DNA of 64,000 bases from Nereocystis luetkeana (GCA_031213475.1 JARUPZ010000017.1:2423920-2487919); one strand, 5' to 3'. Counted from the stretch's first letter, positions 10,756 to 23,273 are shown. Made by a program: numbers and translations. The notes: generated from the letters alone by a model not told the origin.

Positions 10756-12059
10756 GATGTACAGGGTGTGTGAATTTGTGTGTTTGTCCTTTCAATACTA
10801 CTGCTGCTGACAACGGTTAGTTGCAGACCTTGAAACAAAATTACACTCTCAAATAGAAACCATTCCTTGTATATATATGTACAAGCAGTATCTTGCCTTA
10901 GAGTTACAGACGAGGTACTCGTAAAGCACCGCCGCTGTATGTATGTGAAGTTTCTCGTAGCAAATATGCACTGGGCCTCGGCATGATTGAATGCGATACA
11001 TACCGCTATGTCGGAGAGCAAAATAAAAAGGCAAACACTCAGTATAACATTTTATATACGTCGAGGAAATCTGTTTTTCTTTTGTTTTTGTTTTAACCTT
11101 GGTACAAACAGAGCACGTCAGCATCGTTAACGACATCATCGGTCTACTACTGCCATTAGCAAGCATTCAGGTCTGCTTATTATCTGATTTTTCACATGCT
11201 CCGTGTCTGAAGTTGTTGGATCTGGAATCCCTTTCACAAGAGGATGGTATGACTGGAATAAGAGCTGCATATCAGTATCCGATGGTGGCGCATGGAATAC
11301 TATGTATGTATGCAGACGATTGAACGGAGGGAACTAGGGGTTTGTGGAGAGATATTGAATATTTGAAGAGAGGTGTGGTGTGCAATTTACAGTAGTAGCG
11401 GCACAAAAGTTGTCGGAGGGTTCGGTTGGTTGAACTTTCCACATACCAGGTACTACGGAGTATCCACAGTAACGGTCATCCGCTATGTACTTGTTTCGAA
11501 TAGTCCGAGGGCCTGTTACATAGAACCAAAAAAAACTATACTCGAATCAATTACTGTTTTGTTTCGATTGAATATAAATGTGCTTTCCTGTGAGGTGTCT
11601 AAAACCGACACCACCAGGAAGAAGGCGTTTTCTTTTTGGTGCACGGGAAACTCGATGCAACGAGTCCACCTCCCACGTCTTGAGTTGTTGGACTCCAGTT
11701 ACCCTTTTACATGTGGATGGTGTGATTGAAATACGAGCTGCGAGTTGTCAGATGGCAAATAAATGGGAGAACATGAAATTGATAAACACCGAAATATTTA
11801 TTTTGGACAACAATCAATCGAATTGAAACTGGGCTCGACCAAATTGTAGGACGGGTAACATCAAAATCCTGATAGCCATTGGCGATACAGGTCCAGGCTC
11901 GCCTCTCGGTCGCTCAGAATATAGGTTAAGGACGTCACCAAAGCACGAGGCGGAAACGCGTGACTGCCCTGCTGGTTTCGATCCCCCCTAAAGGCTTGAG
12001 GGTAGGGTCAGGGTGACGCCCAGTGTCGGGCTGGCCTGAATCGGCGTGCAAAGTCGAAT
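10756..12059. other. No gene recognised
   Basis: A/T-rich DNA with a TACCAGGTA motif at about 11447. The frame at 11373-11729 on the + strand has no recognisable domain and unconvincing codon usage. Confidence 0.5.
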
Positions 12060-12246
12060 TTAACCCTGATCGTATGTCAAGAGTTTCCTTCCATAATAGA
12101 GGAGCTTTCAGTTTGGGGAGTTTGTACACCTGAAAGTTGTATGTTCCACGTAGTAATCGAAGCACGCAAGCAAACAAAATGTGTTCGGTGTCGTGTGCTG
12201 CTTCAGAGAGAGGCGAAGCGCAGCCAGTAGGATCGGTTAGGTCCAT
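12060..12246 (-). pseudogene. Possible retrotransposon C-terminal zinc-binding relic
   Basis: A - strand frame contains CASPLSEAAHDTEHILFAC, which resembles the Cys-Cys-His-Cys motif (xxCxxCxxxxxxxxHILFxC) found after the RT domain of many non-LTR elements. One of the expected cysteines is not seen and nothing RT-like flanks it, so the call is tentative. Confidence 0.3.
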
Positions 12247-12909
12247 CCGGACGCAGCCGCAGCGCGTCCTCCGAAGGCAGCCTATATCGTCTTCTGTGCC
12301 GCCTCAAGGACAACCAAGACCTTCGCACATTTTGGCGTTTTTTTTCGTCGCGCTTTTTATACCGTGAAAGACAGGCAAGCAACTACCAAATCATGAGTGA
12401 GTTCCATCCGAACCTCGCAGCCTGCATTGCCGTCGCTCCTCCCCGACAATGCGCTGGTACTCCAACTGGTTCAAACCGGGTATTCTCTACAGCATGCTGC
12501 AGTAGGAATGGATGCGGTTGATGAATGATCGATGTTGAACGTCAGCATGCTGCACATACATGGTCGCCCTATAAAATTGTGAGATATTTCGGGGAATGAT
12601 AAGAAGTGACCGACGTTGAAGCCCATCATGCTTCCAGAATAGTTTGCCAGATGGAAAACATAACAAAGTTCATACAAAGGTAAATAAGGCAACACCACTT
12701 GCCAGGTGCACTATACATATAGCTATATATACGGTATTTTTGGCCCTCTGCTCTCAGCGCTCCTCGACATTTCTTAGACGTATATATATATGGTGTGCGT
12801 TGTTCGTGCTATGTAGCGCAAGATAAGGTTCGCCTCACTGGACGAAACTGCTCCATCGTGATCCCCGACCCCGACTGTGTCGGAGCCGGCCTCGGGCATG
12901 TTTGCGCCG

Positions 12910-13085
12910 CGCTCTGGCTGCCGGCTGGCCGGGTGTGAGTACGACAGCTGTGAGTTGGACCAGTTGAGTGGTCGATTCTTGATTTATAACAGTCTCTGTG
13001 CCCTGGCTGCCGGCTCGCCGGGTGTGAATGCGTCAGCTAGCTGTGAGTTGGACCAGTTAAGTGGCCGATAATTGATTTATAAGAG
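12910..13085 (+). repeat. Two-unit tandem repeat of about 89 bp
   Basis: CTGGCTGCCGGCT, GTGAGTTGGACCAGTT, GTCGATTCTTGATTTATAA and GAGTCTC recur in order at 12,910 and about 13,000. Degenerate further pieces (GGTCGGTAATTGATTTATGA) lie at about 13,240 and 14,700. Confidence 0.7.
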
Positions 13086-13342
13086 TCTCGCGGCCAGAGC
13101 ATTTGATTGACGGCCTACCTGTGCCACGTCTGGCTTACGTTCGCTCCGCCAAACCCTCTTCCCAAATGAAAACGTTTTTACCGCCGTTGTGATGTGTCGT
13201 GCTCGTTTCTTGCCGAAACTTTTCATGAAAAAAATGTCAGCGGTGAGTGGTCGGTAATTGATTTATGACAGTTTTGTGGCCAAAAGACTTTGGTTGATAG
13301 CCTACCTTCGCCCCGTCAGGCCTACGTTTGGCGCGTCAAGCG

Positions 13343-13500
13343 TTCTTCTGAAATATAATAGTTTGAGCCGAAAGTTGGCACGGAAGGGAGGTAGACTCGG
13401 TGCATGGGTTTCCTTTTGTTTCCGAGGTTTTCTTCCTTCGGGAAAGTTATGAGTGATCCATGTTGAAGATCATGCTGCACATTGTCGGATGGCAAAAGTA
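13343..13500 (+). repeat. Dispersed repeat R4, copy 1
   Basis: About 150 bp are almost identical to 28,215-28,360: GCCGAAAGTTGGCAC, GGTGCATGGGTTTCC, GAGGTTTTCTTCCTTCGGG and ATGTTGAAGATCATGCTGCA. Shorter pieces of the same family (ACGTTGATCACTC) occur in reverse at about 25.95 and 53.98 kb. Confidence 0.75.
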
Positions 13501-14025
13501 AAAATAATGATAGTTTGAGCATTGGGATGTCGATAAACGCCTGTTGTACAGTGTCCATCAAAGGGGCAAATGTGCCGTCAGCCGACATCTGTGTTCGCTC
13601 GTGACGGTAAAAACATTACGTTGTCGATGCCAGCACCCAGATTGGACCGCTTCTCCTTTGCGCGAAACAGGAGAAGCCGCATCCTCCGCGGCTTTCGACA
13701 GCTTATCATGGCGGCAAGAGTGTGGGGATGGGGTGGCCGGTCTCATGCCTCGCTGTTGTTTGTGCGTTGGGAGTCGAAATTCCGATTCGGGCTATTTTAC
13801 GTGTGAAAGCACGAGTTTTGCGCTAAAATGTTGAGATTCGTAGGCTATTGATAGCATACATATGGTCGCGAAGGGTCACGAGCCTCTTCGGCTGCTGTGC
13901 ACGCCAGGCGACCAGGCTCCGTAAGGCAGAAAGGACGGATAATTTGCTGTCGACTGAATCGGACAAGGCTACGCCGCGGGAGGAGGGGTACGGTGGTGGA
14001 GGTACAAACGGTGTCTACGAAAGAT

Positions 14026-14257
14026 CCGTTCTACGATAGAGGTAGCACATTCCCGCTATTTTGGTTCTGAAAGACGGGGTTCCTTGACCACCTCCAACTG
14101 TCGGGAAAAAAAAAATGTTTGGTAGACTCGGGCCATGGGAGTATTCGCCGCGGAGCAATTTGATTTTTTTGCTGAAGTCAGTTTTGGGGCGAGGTATGGA
14201 GCTCGTCAAGTGAGGAGCCTCCGAGAAAATTAGGTTGAACCTCTATCGTAGAACGCC
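14026..14257. mobile_element. Palindromic MITE family M3, copy 1
   Basis: The ends are inverted copies of GTTCTACGATAGAGGTAGCA (left) and CTCTATCGTAGAACGCC (right). The interior carries GACGGGGTTCCTTGAC and GGAGCTCGTCAAGTGAGGAG, shared with other copies. Length is about 230 bp and no coding frame is present. Confidence 0.75.
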
Positions 14258-15150
14258 TCGAAAACATTTTTTTTTCACAGCAGCACTAGCAGACACATAC
14301 ATGGTGAAGATTTTGATTGTACTGTGAATGGGTTTTGTATTATTATGCAACTGCCAAGGAGAAAATTATAAGTTATGAACGAGTACATGTACTTCGAAAT
14401 ATATATGACTGCATTCAAAATTGGTGCGTTACGCTCACCCTGCAACATGTTTCATTGCTGACCCTCGAGGGTATGCGTATGCCTTTCCTCGTCGTCCTTA
14501 CTGCTGCTGTAGAGACGGCCTCTGCCACGATCGCGCAGTGCCCAGACGGGGCGCGAGAAACATCTCAAATACGCCAGCTGTGAGTTGTACCAAATGACTG
14601 ATCGATCCCGAGTTCCGTGTGCCAGTCGAGTTTTTGGTCGATGCTGAGTTCGATAAGTTGAGTGATCGAAACCCAATTCTGCAAGCTACCAGTAACGTGA
14701 TTTATTTGTCACAGTCTCGTGGCCGAAGATTTTGGTTGACGGCCTACCGTTGCTTCCTCAGGACAATATATTTGACCCGTTAAACAAACTTTGGAAATAC
14801 TAACTGCTAGTAGCATTGGGCTTCGTAGCAATTTATCCCTCGGGCTGATGCCCGATGTTTCCAGTCAATTTTTGGCGTGCGAGATCATTTTATTTCTCCT
14901 CCCCCCCCAAATAAAAAATAGAAATCCTCGATTTCGATCTTCTCCACACGAGACGTTGTAATTATTATAATCATCATTATTTGTGGTGGGCTAGGAGTCC
15001 CTGAATGACCGTACTGTACATCGCAGTACTACCCGCCTCTCTCTGGAACGACCGATGCACTTATCCTCAAAACTACTATTCAGACTTTCCGGAACGACCA
15101 ACGCACTTGATCGTTTCTTGATTTCGATATCCTCCGCAAAAGAAGTCATA

Positions 15151-15281
15151 TTTATCGTTTGCGGCGGGTTAGGAATCTCTGAATGATACATCAAATTACT
15201 TCCGACGACGACTTGCCGGAACGACCAACGTACTTCATGGTGTCATTGAGGGATTCCTAACCCGCCGCAAACGATACTTGA
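15151..15281. repeat. Hairpin element with ~35-bp inverted ends
   Basis: TATCGTTTGCGGCGGGTTAG at the left is answered by TAACCCGCCGCAAACGATA at the right, about 60 bp apart. A related GGGCTAGGAGTCCCTGAATG occurs at about 14,985, suggesting a second, degenerate copy beside it. It has MITE-like form but no other copies are seen here. Confidence 0.65.
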
Positions 15282-16023
15282 AACCTCTTTCGGGGAGGAG
15301 ATCGATATACAATACATAAATATATACGAGTACGTATACCAGTATATATTTAGTTTTCATTTTATAAAATGATGAAATACGTCGGTCAGCTGTGAGTTCG
15401 ACTGATTACATAGTTGATACTCAACTTTGCAAGCTGTGTAATATGTTTGTGGGGGGGAGGGGGGGGGGGTGCTCTCTCCCGCAAGCTCGGTGGATGTGCT
15501 CTCTCGCACAGGCTCGGTCGAGCTGATGATGATGTCTGATGTTTCCAGTTAGTTCGGGCATGCGGATACAAAGCCGCCTCCCTACCGCAAAGCTGCAAAA
15601 AACAGAAAGCGGTATGAACGAGAAGGTGTGCGGCTCGCGCAGTGCCCAGCAGGCGGGGCGCGGTGCCCTGTCGTGCTCGTCATTTTGTTTGCAGTTTTCT
15701 CTCTCGTGATGTCTGTTTCTACAGCAGCACAACCCTGTGTGGGGTGTGATATACCAGGTATGATTATATGACGACAGTCTTCTTAAGAAACGACTTTAAA
15801 CTTCTTCTCTTCTGTTCTTTTTGGTTTCCTTTCGGGCGTGGTGTGATGCCGGGAAAGGGACAAACTGGCAGAGTGTTAGTACAACGTTGTAATAATTAAC
15901 GTTAGTGGTAGTGTAACCGTATTTATTTGTAGGGTTGTTCGTTGTCGTCCGCATGCTCGACCTTATTGGCCGACGATACTAACATCAACGCCGAAAATGT
16001 TACGGAGCTGTCCAAGGGAAAAC
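15282..16023. other. No gene recognised
   Basis: Contains a poly-G tract (about 15,451-15,469) and a TACCAGGTA motif at about 15,753. No supported coding frame. Confidence 0.5.
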
Positions 16024-16139
16024 TATTGCGGGGAACCATAGTTACTAGGACCTACGGTATACACAAAAACCTACCTGGTATATACTTACCTATTTCTACC
16101 AACAATATTTGGTCCTATTAACTTTGTTCCCCCGTAATA
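16024..16139 (-). mobile_element. MITE family M1, copy 1
   Basis: M1 elements are about 110 bp with inverted ends TATTACGGGGGACCATAG...CTATGGTCCCCCGTAATA. They have an asymmetric core, ACCAAATATTGTTAGTAAAA on one side and GGTTTTTATGTATACC on the other, which lets orientation be scored. They encode nothing. This leftmost copy has a TACCTGGTA motif at 16,072-16,080 where the plain form has only TA. Confidence 0.85.
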
Positions 16140-16392
16140 TATACCTGTACTATTAATAGCATACTACTGAAGCATACAGAAAATAATTTAGTACTCATAC
16201 AGAAAATAGTACTGCCAGGTATCGGTACAGTGTTGACTATTGCCTTCCCACGTACCTGGTAACCACATGTTGAGCGTTATGTTGCAAAAGTAGACAAAGC
16301 AGTCATCCATCGAGCCGAGTACGTGCATCATACAGCAGGTTGTTGCTTCATCTGCAGCACGCGCTCCGATCAGGCTGTCGTCGTTAGATTAC

Positions 16393-17025
16393 AGTGTTGT
16401 ACGCGTTCAGGTTTTGACTTGGCAAGCACGGTGGTACTTAACTTTCGAGTGGACCAATGAGGAAGCCGCCGCTGTGCCGTCATATATTGAAACAATTAGG
16501 GTTCGCGTTCTGAGTGTTCCCCTGCAGTATGGAAAGATCCGTCGCACCCGGTACTTGCAGCAGATCGCAGGTCCAACCTTGCCTGCACCTCACGTGCCGA
16601 TCAGACAGGGGGGCTTTTATTCGGGATGGTGTACGCGCTCAGGGTTAAGCTTGGCAGCAGCAGCGAGCGGTAGTGTTGCGTTGTCGATAAGGCAGAACCT
16701 TTTCATTGGTGGTGGTGTACGCGTCCATTCAGATTATGTACGTACGCGTTCAGATTTAGATTCGGCAAGAACGGTGATATTTATTTTTCGAGCGGATCAA
16801 TGAGGAAGCGGCAGTGGTGCCGTCAAGCCGAAATGACATGTGTATGCATTCTGAGCGTTCCCCTCCCTGCAGCGCAGATAGATCGGTCGCACCAAGCCCT
16901 TGCAGCAGTCCACAACCTCACCCGCATCTCACGTGCCAATCAGACAGAGGCTTCCATTAATATTTGTGATGGTGTACACGTTCAGGGTAAAGTGTGGCAG
17001 CACGGTGGTGTTGCTTTTTTCGTGG
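16393..17025 (+). repeat. Tandem duplication, ~345-bp period
   Basis: GCGTTCAGGTTTTGACTTGG, TCGAGTGGACCAATGAGGAA, TGAGTGTTCCCCTGCAG and CTCACGTGCCGATCAGACAG recur in order about 345 bp downstream with scattered changes. Partial third pieces of the first block lie at about 16,630 and 16,970. The long frames at 16,414-16,803 and 16,800-17,069 differ in phase between units, so I do not call them genes. Confidence 0.75.
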
Positions 17026-19135
17026 GTGGACGTCGCAAGCATAGCGTTAAAAAAAAACCCATAAAATAGGGAGAACGACAACAGCAACGTCGAGGAAGCT
17101 GGCGGTCACGGCGAGCGTCGTCATGAATAATATAACAATAACGTCTCCTCTCCATCAATTCTTAGTATTTTCTCACGGTAAATCCCTTGGCAGTACAATC
17201 GGTTTTGCGGTCGGCTTCCATTTACCTACATGACGGGCATGCGCGAAGCCCCAGGCGATAAAGATATTGGTTGGTGATAGTGCGGACTGTTTGTGGTGGG
17301 ATACTTTAGGTTGCTGCAGGTATGGAGGACTGAGGTTGAAGTTACTGGGGGGGGGCAGAAAATGCGTGTATACAGTACCAGGGTAGATATCTGATTCAAC
17401 TCCTCCTAAGCGTCACTCTCGTCCTATATGCAGGACGTCCCAGCACAAATGGTCTTCGTCCCCGTGCACGTGATTGGCTGGTAGTATCTTGGCATCTTGC
17501 ATACTGTCGGCCTAGGCTAAATCGACCTACAAGACCTAGCCCTGACCCTCTCTTCAAGCGTGAGCCCCAACCCAGACCTTGTCCCTAACCCCACTATTTT
17601 GGTAGTGCTCGAGGCTGGCCGGGGTGGGGTGGTCGTGCGGATCCGCTGCTTGTTCTCGCGGTGTTCTCTGGAAAGGATTACCGGGGAAAAGGCCGGCGTT
17701 GACCAACCAGACCTCGACCCGCACGAAACAAAATTAATCCCGGCAACATGGATCACCCATGAACGAATAAGCAATGTTTTTGCCGCGTACCAATGTGTCC
17801 TTGACTACCTCCTGCGGCTGTGGCTGTCGGCTGTCGGCCGTCCGCTCTTCTTGTGCGTTATCGTTGCTCGTGGTTCACTCTGTCTCGCTGGTTGTTGCGT
17901 GCCGTGTGGCTGACCTGTATGTAGGGCGAGTTACTACCCAACCAGCGCTTGATCTACCTGTATGTCATACCTGGTATGCGTGAGCAAGTAAGTGCGCCGA
18001 CAGGATGAGCTTTCTCAGGTTTTCAAATAAAATTTCATTGCGGCAGCCTATACGATCGACTGCAAGAGGGTCGATACTGTATGGCGTTGGTGCGGCATGA
18101 TGCCTATGATACAGCAATCAACCACCAATCAATGTTACCCTCCAAACCAGGTTGAACAAAACCACCAGTAACACGGCGAGCTGAGCAAGAAAACTCAAAT
18201 AATAATGTTATTCACAATGGTTACCAGCAACAGCCGACAGTGGACAGCCACGGCCACAAGAAGAGACGGTCAACAACGTGCATGGCATAAACTCTACCAG
18301 GCAGGGTATCTGTTTCTGCGTGAACGATGTTGAAGGCCAAGTTGCGCAACAGCAGTAATACCAACAACAAGCAAACCACGGCGACAGCCGCAACGAAACA
18401 GCTACGACTGTATCAGAAAGATCAACAATGAAAATGCCAACAACGAACCATGCCAGAAATAAAACACATAGTAGTGTAGGGTGTCAATGTGCTCACCACG
18501 GTGCCTTGCGCGTTCGCTCGATCTCTCTGAAATTATTTTTTACCCAAAATATTTACCAGAGGGGGTAAAAAAGGGTGAGTTGGCGAAAAAACAATTATTT
18601 AATGACTTGAAATTAATTGTGTGGAGTACTACTGCAGTTTCTTGTTTTTTCCACAAGAAGATATCATACCACTCCCTTCGGCGATATATCCTCCATCTAT
18701 CTTGTCAGCGTCAGACCCCAACCATGGCCATTAGTCTCGACCAGAGAGGTGACAGTTACTGGTACGACTCTATCCGTAAGTAAGTATAATAATCGTTATG
18801 GCATATATATGAAATAGAATCTAGACGGCCCTTACATTTCCGAACAAAGTGGCATAGGATAGGAGGGTGAAGGGGACCCGAATGGTCAAGTCTAGACGAG
18901 AAACTATATTATATGTCGAAATAAATGCATCACGCGAACTTGACAGGAGGAGCTCGACCCGGACGGTCAACAGGTTCGACCTGCGCTCGTCAGCATTATT
19001 TAGTCCAGAGTCCCGAGACCCTCAATGACACCACATTTTTAGGTACGATAACACAACCTTCTGTCATATCTCCGTGGACTACTCGACAAGGAGCACATGT
19101 GACATATGTGACACACCCGCATAAAGGGCCCCCGC
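17026..19135. other. No gene recognised
   Basis: Mixed-composition DNA without a convincing coding frame or strong repeat. Frames at 17,517-17,913 overlap on both strands and lack family similarity. Confidence 0.5.
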
Positions 19136-19615
19136 CCCCCCCCGGTCGCCCACAGCGGGTTGTCGAGTTAGGTCATTTGTGCGAGGTAAAGAACCTTCAC
19201 TCCGCACTACTAGCGATTGATCGTATAACGTAGTGTTCAAGGTATGGCGCCCAAGAAGCAGTTACATAGTACTCCCATAGCTGTCTCTGAAAATACCTAC
19301 ACGAAAAAATTTAATTAACTCATTGAAACTGTCATACGTATGCAAGTCCGCCTCACAAGCGGTTCTTAGTAGGATGCAGCTCACCCTTCATGCGACTCAC
19401 CGGGCACCTCACGGCGCTTCGCGCCTGGTGCAAGTAATGTCTGCCTGGTCGGTGGAAACCCGACATGCTCCGTCCCGGCATTGCAGGGATGCGAGGGTCT
19501 ATGGTCATACGACTACGGCCATGCATGAGATCGAGTACATCTTCCCTATCGAGTACACCCCCCCCCCCCCGCCCCCGCCCGCTCCGCGCCTTTCAAGCAT
19601 GTGTGGTCATGCTCG
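19136..19615 (-). repeat. Dispersed repeat R3, copy 1
   Basis: It shares ordered blocks with copies at 30.8-31.3 kb and 41.3-41.8 kb, which lie in the opposite direction: GTCGAGTTAGGTCATTTGTG, GCCTCACAAGCGGTTCTTAG, GACATGCTCCGTCCCGGCAT and TACGACTACGGCCATGCAT. One end abuts a C run at about 19,558-19,570. No coding capacity is recognised. Confidence 0.8.
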
Positions 19616-19702
19616 ATAAAGAACGGTCACATAACTAAGGCAATTAACAAATGAATCCTCTCCTGCCTCTCCCTCTCTTCTCAACGTTATTCTTGGTCTA
19701 CG

Positions 19703-19811
19703 TATTACGGAGGACCATAGTTAATAGGACCTATGGTATACATAAAAACCTATATATTTAACCATTTTTACTATCAATATTTGGTCCTACTAACTATGGT
19801 CCCCCGTAATA
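19703..19811 (-). mobile_element. MITE family M1, copy 2
   Basis: A near-consensus copy with plain TATATATTT spacer and a single change in the left end (ACGGAGG). Confidence 0.9.
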
Positions 19812-19929
19812 GTGCAGTAGACATCTATTCCTTGTTGTTGATGTAAATGACCTCAAATCGCCAACCGGGGCTACCTTCGCGTGTTCGGCTCACGGCGAAC
19901 ACCTTCGCTAACATACAGCACTACAGTAG

Positions 19930-20037
19930 TATTACGGGGGACCATAGTTAACAGGACCAAATATTGTTTGTAAAAATGGTTAATTATGTAGGTTTTATGT
20001 GTACCATAGGTCCTATTAATTAGGCTCCCCCGTAATA
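19930..20037 (+). mobile_element. MITE family M1, copy 3
   Basis: It lies 118 bp beyond copy 2 in the opposite direction, so the two form a large inverted pair. Confidence 0.9.
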
Positions 20038-21330
20038 GTAGGAAAGGAGGAGCATATGTATATATACCTGGTATATATTATTATTATCATTATGCTTGCC
20101 ATCCGGCAATGTGTAGTGTTGTTCTAAAAAACGACTGACAGAAAGTGAACAGCTCTCCAGAACAAAAGCACGGCAGTATTGTTCCCCATCATGGTTGTTT
20201 GGTCGTGTAGCATAGCTTGTTTGGTTCACTGTGCGTACTGCGTATATGTATGAGTATATGGTGTTCACATTCCGTGCAGCTAGTCTTGAATACGAGAATC
20301 GGTGCATAAATTGTTGCGCACGAAGATTTCAACAAACCAACCATTGTTCAACCCGTTACGGGTGCTCCGATGGGGGCAGCACCTTTCATTTCTGACTCGA
20401 TCATAGTAAAGGGGCTCCATACACCACTCAAAACTGACGTTCGAGAAAATATTGCACCAGGTCCTCGTGGTAGGCTTTACCCCGCGGAGCCATTTCATGG
20501 CCTACGAATGTAGGTGCTACGTAGTCATAAATATTGCCAAAATGAGATAAGGCAGGCGATGCAGGCTACGATAGACGTACAGCCAGGAGCATTTTCCTAG
20601 CATTTTTATCTCTAACTGAGAGGGGGTTCGCCGACTAAAGGAACTACACCCATCATGAATCTCTGCTTCGTCTACAACATGTTTGGAACGACGCCTACGC
20701 AATATGCCGAGCGTGGGCATCCCTATGTTTTGTCGAAAACAGCTTTTTTTCCGAGAGAGAAAGATACAGAGTTCCTCAAGTTCGGAGTCTCACAAAACAA
20801 TAGGTGCCACCTCGATCGTAAAACGCGTCGTGGATGACGCGCGTGCTTTTTTCGGCAATTCCTCAATTGAGGAGCTCCGTCAGTCACAAACATACCAGGT
20901 AGATAAAACCCCGGTTATGAACAATGGTTGATTGGTGAGTCTGATTGGCTCAAGGCAGGGTTGGCGTTAGTCAATGTGAGCTTTACTTCTTGCCTGGTAT
21001 TCGTCTCGCCCCTAGTGTGACTCTCGACCATTTTTTTTTCGATTATGTGATAAAGCAAACTCCCCACTACGGTTCGGCCAAAACGCGCTATCGCTGCACC
21101 TCTCTATCGTTCCACGCGTCGCACATATTGGATTCATGTATTTACTACTACCAGATATATATATATAAATATATATATAAAACAGCAGTACTGACTGAAA
21201 TGCATTATTTATGTGTCAAAGAAAGGTGAAGAACACGTCATACTGGTTAATACAGAAGGGTGAGAGGGGAGAAGGGTGTGTAGTGTCCGCGTTTTGTTCG
21301 CACCAGACCGCTCTCCTGCTTTTCCACCCG
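20038..21330. other. No gene recognised; M3-like debris
   Basis: TTCCTCAATTGAGGAGCTCC at about 20,858 and GATCGTAAAACGCGTC at about 20,813 resemble the ends of M3 elements. The rest shows no coding signal. Confidence 0.5.
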
Positions 21331-21430
21331 CTCGCATCCAGCGCACACACTCAGCAGGGTCCGTGCGTCGTATCCGTGCTCGCATCCAGCGCACACACTC
21401 AGCAGGGTCCGTGCGTCGTCGTATCCGTGC
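21331..21430 (+). repeat. 48-bp tandem repeat, two units
   Basis: CTCGCATCCAGCGCACACAC and CAGCAGGGTCCGTGCGTCGT occur at 21,331 and again at 21,379, with a 3-bp GTC expansion at the end of the second unit. Confidence 0.8.
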
Positions 21431-21699
21431 GAAATTGACGAATGTCTTCCATGAGCAGTGCAGTTTGTTAAAAAGCGTGAGTAAATTTATTGATGCTTTC
21501 AGGAGACGATCGTTAGGTGGTGGTTTGTGGGGGCTCGCCGCAAGAATCAAGTAGTAGCACCCGAACTTGACTCAACCAAAAAGCCACCCCTCCCCCACTT
21601 CTGCCGATCCTCTCCCCCTGTTCTTCTGCTGCTTTCTGCCGCCGCCGCTTCCTTTCTTCCCCCTCTTGTTCTTCTTATATACTGATGTGCATTCAGTAA

Positions 21700-21760
21700 G
21701 TTGCTACTACTACTACTAATACTACTACTACTGCTGCAACTACTACTACTCCTACTACTG
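21700..21760. repeat. TAC trinucleotide tract
   Basis: Interrupted (CTA)n, with CTACTACTACTAATACTACT visible. Confidence 0.75.
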
Positions 21761-22130
21761 GTGTACCCGTAGACTGCTGGCGGCCCAGCATACCCACTGC
21801 CGCAAGCGGCGCGGCAAGCAGTGGCACCCGTACCAGCATCTTAACGACCAAACCAACTTGCGGAAGAGCTATATCGGTACATTAATACAGCCTCCGCGCG
21901 GTGAGTTAGCCGCCCGAGTGTTCCGAGGACGGCACGCACGGGCACACACGGCACCCTGTTCACGGAACGTTGGGTGGAGTGCGCTTCTCCACGCCATGGC
22001 ACCCAGGGGAGACGGGCCTACCTCCGACAAGGGCATCGGTAAGCGAAAGTGTTGATATGGTTGTTGCGAATACACTATACCGGGGGTTCGACGTAATATA
22101 TACATAGAGTAAATAGGACCGTTATTTTCG

Positions 22131-22370
22131 TTACCCCACGTCTCCGACATTGTTTGGGAATTTGAATGAGTGATGTGAACGTTTAGACTCAGCCCGGACA
22201 GTATTGTTTGGATGACAAACGGACATAAAATCAGCCGTAAACCTCATAGTTTCGGCCACTATTTTTGAGGCGGCATCGGTTAGTTGCACCGTAAGCTGTT
22301 GTTGTTGCCGTTGCCGTTGCCGTTGCCGCTGTCGTTGTTGCTGTTGTTTCATCAAGTCGTCGCCTGAAAA
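22131..22370 (-). CDS. Possible exon of an unidentified - strand gene
   Basis: On the - strand an acceptor-like TTTTTCAG (about 22,370) leads into an open frame: GDDLMK, a Gln/Arg tract, then LTVQLTDAASKIVAETMRFT and DFMSVCHPNN. The segment after the Gln/Arg tract looks helical and protein-like, and a GTAACG donor-like site follows at about 22,133. I recognise no family. The Gln/Arg tract comes from a CAACGG repeat, which weakens the case. No flanking exon on this strand was found. Confidence 0.25.
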   Translation of the reverse strand, partial: FSGDDLMKQQQQRQRQRQRQRQQQQLTVQLTDAASKIVAETMRFTADFMSVCHPNNTVRAESKRSHHSFKFPNNVGDVG

Positions 22371-22599
22371 ACATTTTATCTGTGGCCACGAGACACAGGC
22401 TCCAGCAACTAACTGGGGACTGGAAACATTGTGTATCAGCAGCGCGCTAAAACGCGATTGATTGAGGGGGCTGTCGTTGCTAGTGATACGATACCAAGCA
22501 AGGTATAATTTACAATAAGGCGCAAAAAGGGAAGCGACAGTATTACGAGGGGCCAAAGAGCATCGGGGCCCAGGATGGACCCTAACACCGGCCACGCAC

Positions 22600-23074
22600 C
22601 CCCCTCTGTCTATGTTTACACACCATGTTTTATGTAGCTCTTATGATTTAATTATTAAGAGTACGTTCCCTCGTAATAGCAGCAGTCCGCACGCAGGCAG
22701 GCAGGCAGGGAAGCGAAAAGAACGATACGCTCGGGGTCCTAAATATATACGGCCAAGCCCACCACCTACCTACTACTGTTACTTCCTGATTCAAACACAC
22801 ACAAGATAAGAGACCCACTTCACGTACTACTACAACTCAACATGAATTGCGCATAGTATTGTGCCTGGTATGCAAGTATACCTGGTATTATATTATTTCC
22901 TGAAAAATAACACACCAATTATTTCACACTGTGAAATAACATAATAACATACCAATTATTTCACACCACGAAACAAATCGCGTCCTTAACATATTCCACA
23001 CACCCATACCCCCCTTGCATGCCTGGTATAGACGTAAGCGTTTTCGTCCTTGACTACACTCTATATAGTACTAC
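22600..23074. other. No gene recognised
   Basis: A/T-rich DNA with three TACCTGGTA-type motifs between 22,860 and 23,030 and short direct repeats of CAATTATTTCACAC at about 22,915 and 22,955. Confidence 0.5.
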
Positions 23075-23273
23075 TATTACGGGGGACCCTTTTAGAACCG
23101 CAGTCCCGTTCTGGGGACAAACCGGTCAAATTTCAAGTAGTTTTGTCCCCAAATGGGACTGCGGTTCTAAAGGACCTATGGTACACATAACAACCTACTA
23201 GTAGCTACCTGGTATACATTTGCATATTTTTACTAACAATATTTGGTTCTATTTACTATGGCCCCCCGTAATA
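23075..23273 (-). mobile_element. MITE family M1, copy 4, interrupted by M2
   Basis: Both M1 ends are present but the left inner arm is replaced by a complete M2 element. The spacer also carries TACCTGGTA at 23,206-23,214. This copy records the order of events: M1 arrived first, M2 later. Confidence 0.88.
23088..23173. mobile_element. Palindromic MITE family M2, copy 2 (nested)
   Basis: TTTTAGAACCGCAGTCCCGT and its inverted complement enclose GGGGACAAACCGG and TTTTGTCCCCAAATGGG. It is the best-preserved M2 copy and lies inside an M1 element. Confidence 0.82.

Noticed and set aside
21700..21760. CRISPR-like array
   Set aside because: Simple trinucleotide repeat in a eukaryotic genome; no spacer-repeat periodicity.
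22131..22595. A 154-codon - strand gene
   Set aside because: The upstream 70 codons have no protein character and an acceptor-like site lies mid-frame. Only the downstream part is kept, as a low-confidence exon.
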